Part shown: positions 61,845 to 64,000 of the stretch, piece after piece
Position numbering within the stretch: position 1 is the stretch's first letter
Layout of the letters: the number at the start of each line of letters is the position of its first letter
Origin: Seriola aureovittata
Taxonomy: Eukaryota > Chordata > Actinopteri > Carangiformes > Carangidae
NCBI RefSeq assembly: GCF_021018895.1
Contig: NC_079384.1
Coordinates: 4,760,140 to 4,824,139 of the forward strand
DNA length: 64,000 nt
Direction: 5' to 3'
Notes under the pieces: model-generated
What the model saw: the letters and a program-made list of their open reading frames with translations, nothing else
What the model was told of the DNA's origin: nothing
Databases searched by the model: none
Program-made: the position numbers and the translations under genes

Positions 61845-62937
61845 CAGAAGAACAAAAACTTATTCCTTTGGTACATCTCAGATTCATGATATCCAGCCAC
61901 AGGATCTCATTGTGAAATTTTCCTTTACACCCTCTTTTGTGTACCCTGCAATGTTGTTAGGATTAACATAATGGCCAACACGTACAGTTGAGTTAATGTT
62001 ACAAAGGTCAAAGGCTAAAGTTAACGATGTGTTTTTGTGTTCCAGGTCAGAAAACAGGACTCTGAACTCTGATGTGGGTTTGTTGCTGTACCTTGGGAAA
62101 ATTGTATTTCTGGGACGTGCATGGACGAGTGTGTGGCCTAGCCCACAATAATGAATTAGCAGAAGCTGTCACGTTTGCACAGGCACAAGTGTGTTTTGTG
62201 GGTGTGTGTGTGCTGTTTTCCAGATGGCTTAATTGCTTCACACTACCACAACAGAGGGCTTATAGCCTTGAGTCAGCCATTAAATACAAAGAATATTTTA
62301 AAATAACCAATTATTTGCCCATTTCCTTAATTCCTCCAGGCTTTAGGACAAGCTCAATTCAGACTCAGCCACATGACTGTGGAATCAGCTTTGTTTGGGT
62401 GCCCTGCTCCCTCTGTCTGCAGTACATACTGATAAAAAACCATGGTGGGAGTCCAATTTTTAATTGCTTGCACACTGAACTACTGCTGTTGTTTCACTCA
62501 AAAGCCAAGAGGAAATTACAAGTACTGGCAAGTTGAGTTTTGTGTTCCTTCTGCTTCCACTAAGCAATGTTCAAGAAAGATTTCTGCAGGATAAAGGTAC
62601 CGCACACAAGGAGATTTTAATGTGGCTTTGACCTTGAGATCGTGTGCCCACAAGACGTTTACCGAATGATGATTTAATTTTTTCCAACTTCACTTTATGA
62701 GAAAATATTCCCAGTCTGCTTTAATAGTTTTTTTTTTTAGTTTTTTTTTACCCATAGACATGGATAAATAAGACATTTGACAAACACACTATATATCGAG
62801 TGGGTGTGTGAGAGTGTGTGTGAGGGGTTCATCAACTTGTAGCTGCTATCTGTCTTGTATCTACCTTCTCCAACAGGGCTCAATACAACATATCTGCACA
62901 ATAAACATGACCAATGGATTTACCCTGTGGCTGAATT

Positions 62938-62967
62938 CTCACACACACACACACACACACACACACA
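62938..62967. repeat. (CA)n microsatellite
   Basis: About 14 CA units. Confidence 0.95.
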
Positions 62968-64000
62968 GTCTCAGAAAAGCAAAGTCCATCAGTCAATGAC
63001 GTGACCCAGATGAACGGTCAAGGTCCCCGGGCTCCTTTGAAGGACAAAGCTACTATTACAGTGGACAATGGAGAGTTGAAAGTGAGAGAGAGCCAGCAGC
63101 TGATTTATCAGCCCTGATAAAAAAAAAAAAAAAAAACCCTTCATTTCTGGGCTGGCTTGACCTCAAATTGAGGGTTTATCCGCCTGGGAGTCCTCATAGA
63201 TGTTTTCAGATGTGTGGTTTTATACCATTTATGTGGCAGCAAAAGCAAAGCTACTACTGCTCATAACCCTCTGTTGCAGGCCTGTACAATGGTGCACTTA
63301 TAAACCTTTCCAGGAGAGGAAATGTTTAACTTACCCTAATGAAAATGAACAAGTTCTTTAAGTAGTCAAGGTATTAGTGGGAAATTAAAATGTTATCACC
63401 ATCCAAAAACCCAAAAATATTAAATTTACTATGATGTGTGTAATGTAATTTGAGAACCTGTAACTAATCCTGACGAAGATGAGCGAACCAAAATCCCATT
63501 GCTTAATTCTTGTATTTGCATACAAATAACATCCCTAGTTGATTAAACCATGAAGAGTTAAGGACTCGAGTACTTGTGTAGTCCATGATGTCTGAAGTGT
63601 CCTCGAGTGTAAGTTTTTTCACTGGCCAACAGTAAAGACTACAGTGACGCGTCTCCTCTGAGAAGTTCATAGTTGACGGAAAAGCATCGGTGCTCATTGT
63701 GCCAATAGCTGATCAGTGTTTTGCCAGAGCAAGATCTTGAGTCACTGCATCAGGTGATTTTTTTACCAATAAGCCTCTCTGTTTGAAGCTGCATTGTTCC
63801 TGACTGGACACCATAATGACTGTTTGTAAAGAAGCACTATCCTCCTTGAAGCGTTACTGTGAAGTCTGAAATCTCCAAGTCTATTCATTTCATACAACAG
63901 GAGCGAATAAAGCCCTCATCGCTCTTAAGCCGATTATAGACCACAGAAAGAGGAGAGCAACTCATGTGTTTCTCCCCCAGGAGCCGACAAATCTAATATG

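Larger units (their letters stand above)
59883..64000. other. region upstream of arhgap22 alternative exon
   Basis: No recognised exon. Has TC/TG/CA microsatellites and triplicated foldback-repeat arms. Probably intron of a longer arhgap22 transcript (inference). Confidence 0.5.

Noticed and set aside
62072..62536. 154-codon plus-strand frame
   Set aside because: No motif, no neighbouring exon, composition like surrounding intron.

Overview
The window is vertebrate nuclear DNA, most likely from a percomorph-type teleost. It shows intron-rich genes with GT-AG junctions, many long CA/TG microsatellites, foldback and hAT-like repeats of the kind common in fish, and the gene order FRMPD2 - MAPK8 - ARHGAP22, which from memory is also the order on human 10q11. 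I traced exons by eye from translated similarity, splice sites and phase continuity. No database search was run.

Layout: (1) 1-11,683, minus strand: frmpd2, 24 well-supported coding exons plus one doubtful terminal exon, encoding an N-terminal KIND domain, a FERM domain and two PDZ domains. (2) 11,732-15,730: intergenic, with no gene found. (3) About 15,740-44,285, plus strand: mapk8 (JNK1), with a CpG-richer 5' region, a non-coding first exon, a large first intron, coding exons 22,820-39,424 and a 3' UTR of about 4.8 kb. It has the family's two mutually exclusive versions of the exon after the TPY loop (29,981-30,052 and 31,030-31,101). Both end in a U12-type (minor spliceosome) donor and share one acceptor at 33,070. 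(4) About 44,290-49,336: repeats plus the probable arhgap22 3' UTR. (5) 49,337-59,882 and beyond, minus strand: arhgap22, with the end of the PH domain, the complete RhoGAP domain, a low-complexity tail and a C-terminal coiled coil. A candidate alternative first exon lies at 59,831-59,882; the exons for the start of the PH domain were not found and probably lie past the right edge.

The three genes are neighbours but not an operon. FRMPD2 is a polarity/junction scaffold, MAPK8 a stress-activated kinase and ARHGAP22 a Rac-directed GAP. Their order is conserved synteny.

Most noteworthy: an extra 5-bp GACCC unit in the last mapk8 exon throws the long isoform out of the frame that encodes the usual GPLGCCR C-terminus; paired U12 donors explain why the two alternative exons exclude each other; three frmpd2 acceptors sit directly against simple-repeat tracts; two short hAT-type elements and one decayed hAT transposon keep recognisable target-site duplications; and there is an unexplained coding-like segment inside mapk8 intron 1. 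I found no convincing wholly new biological system.
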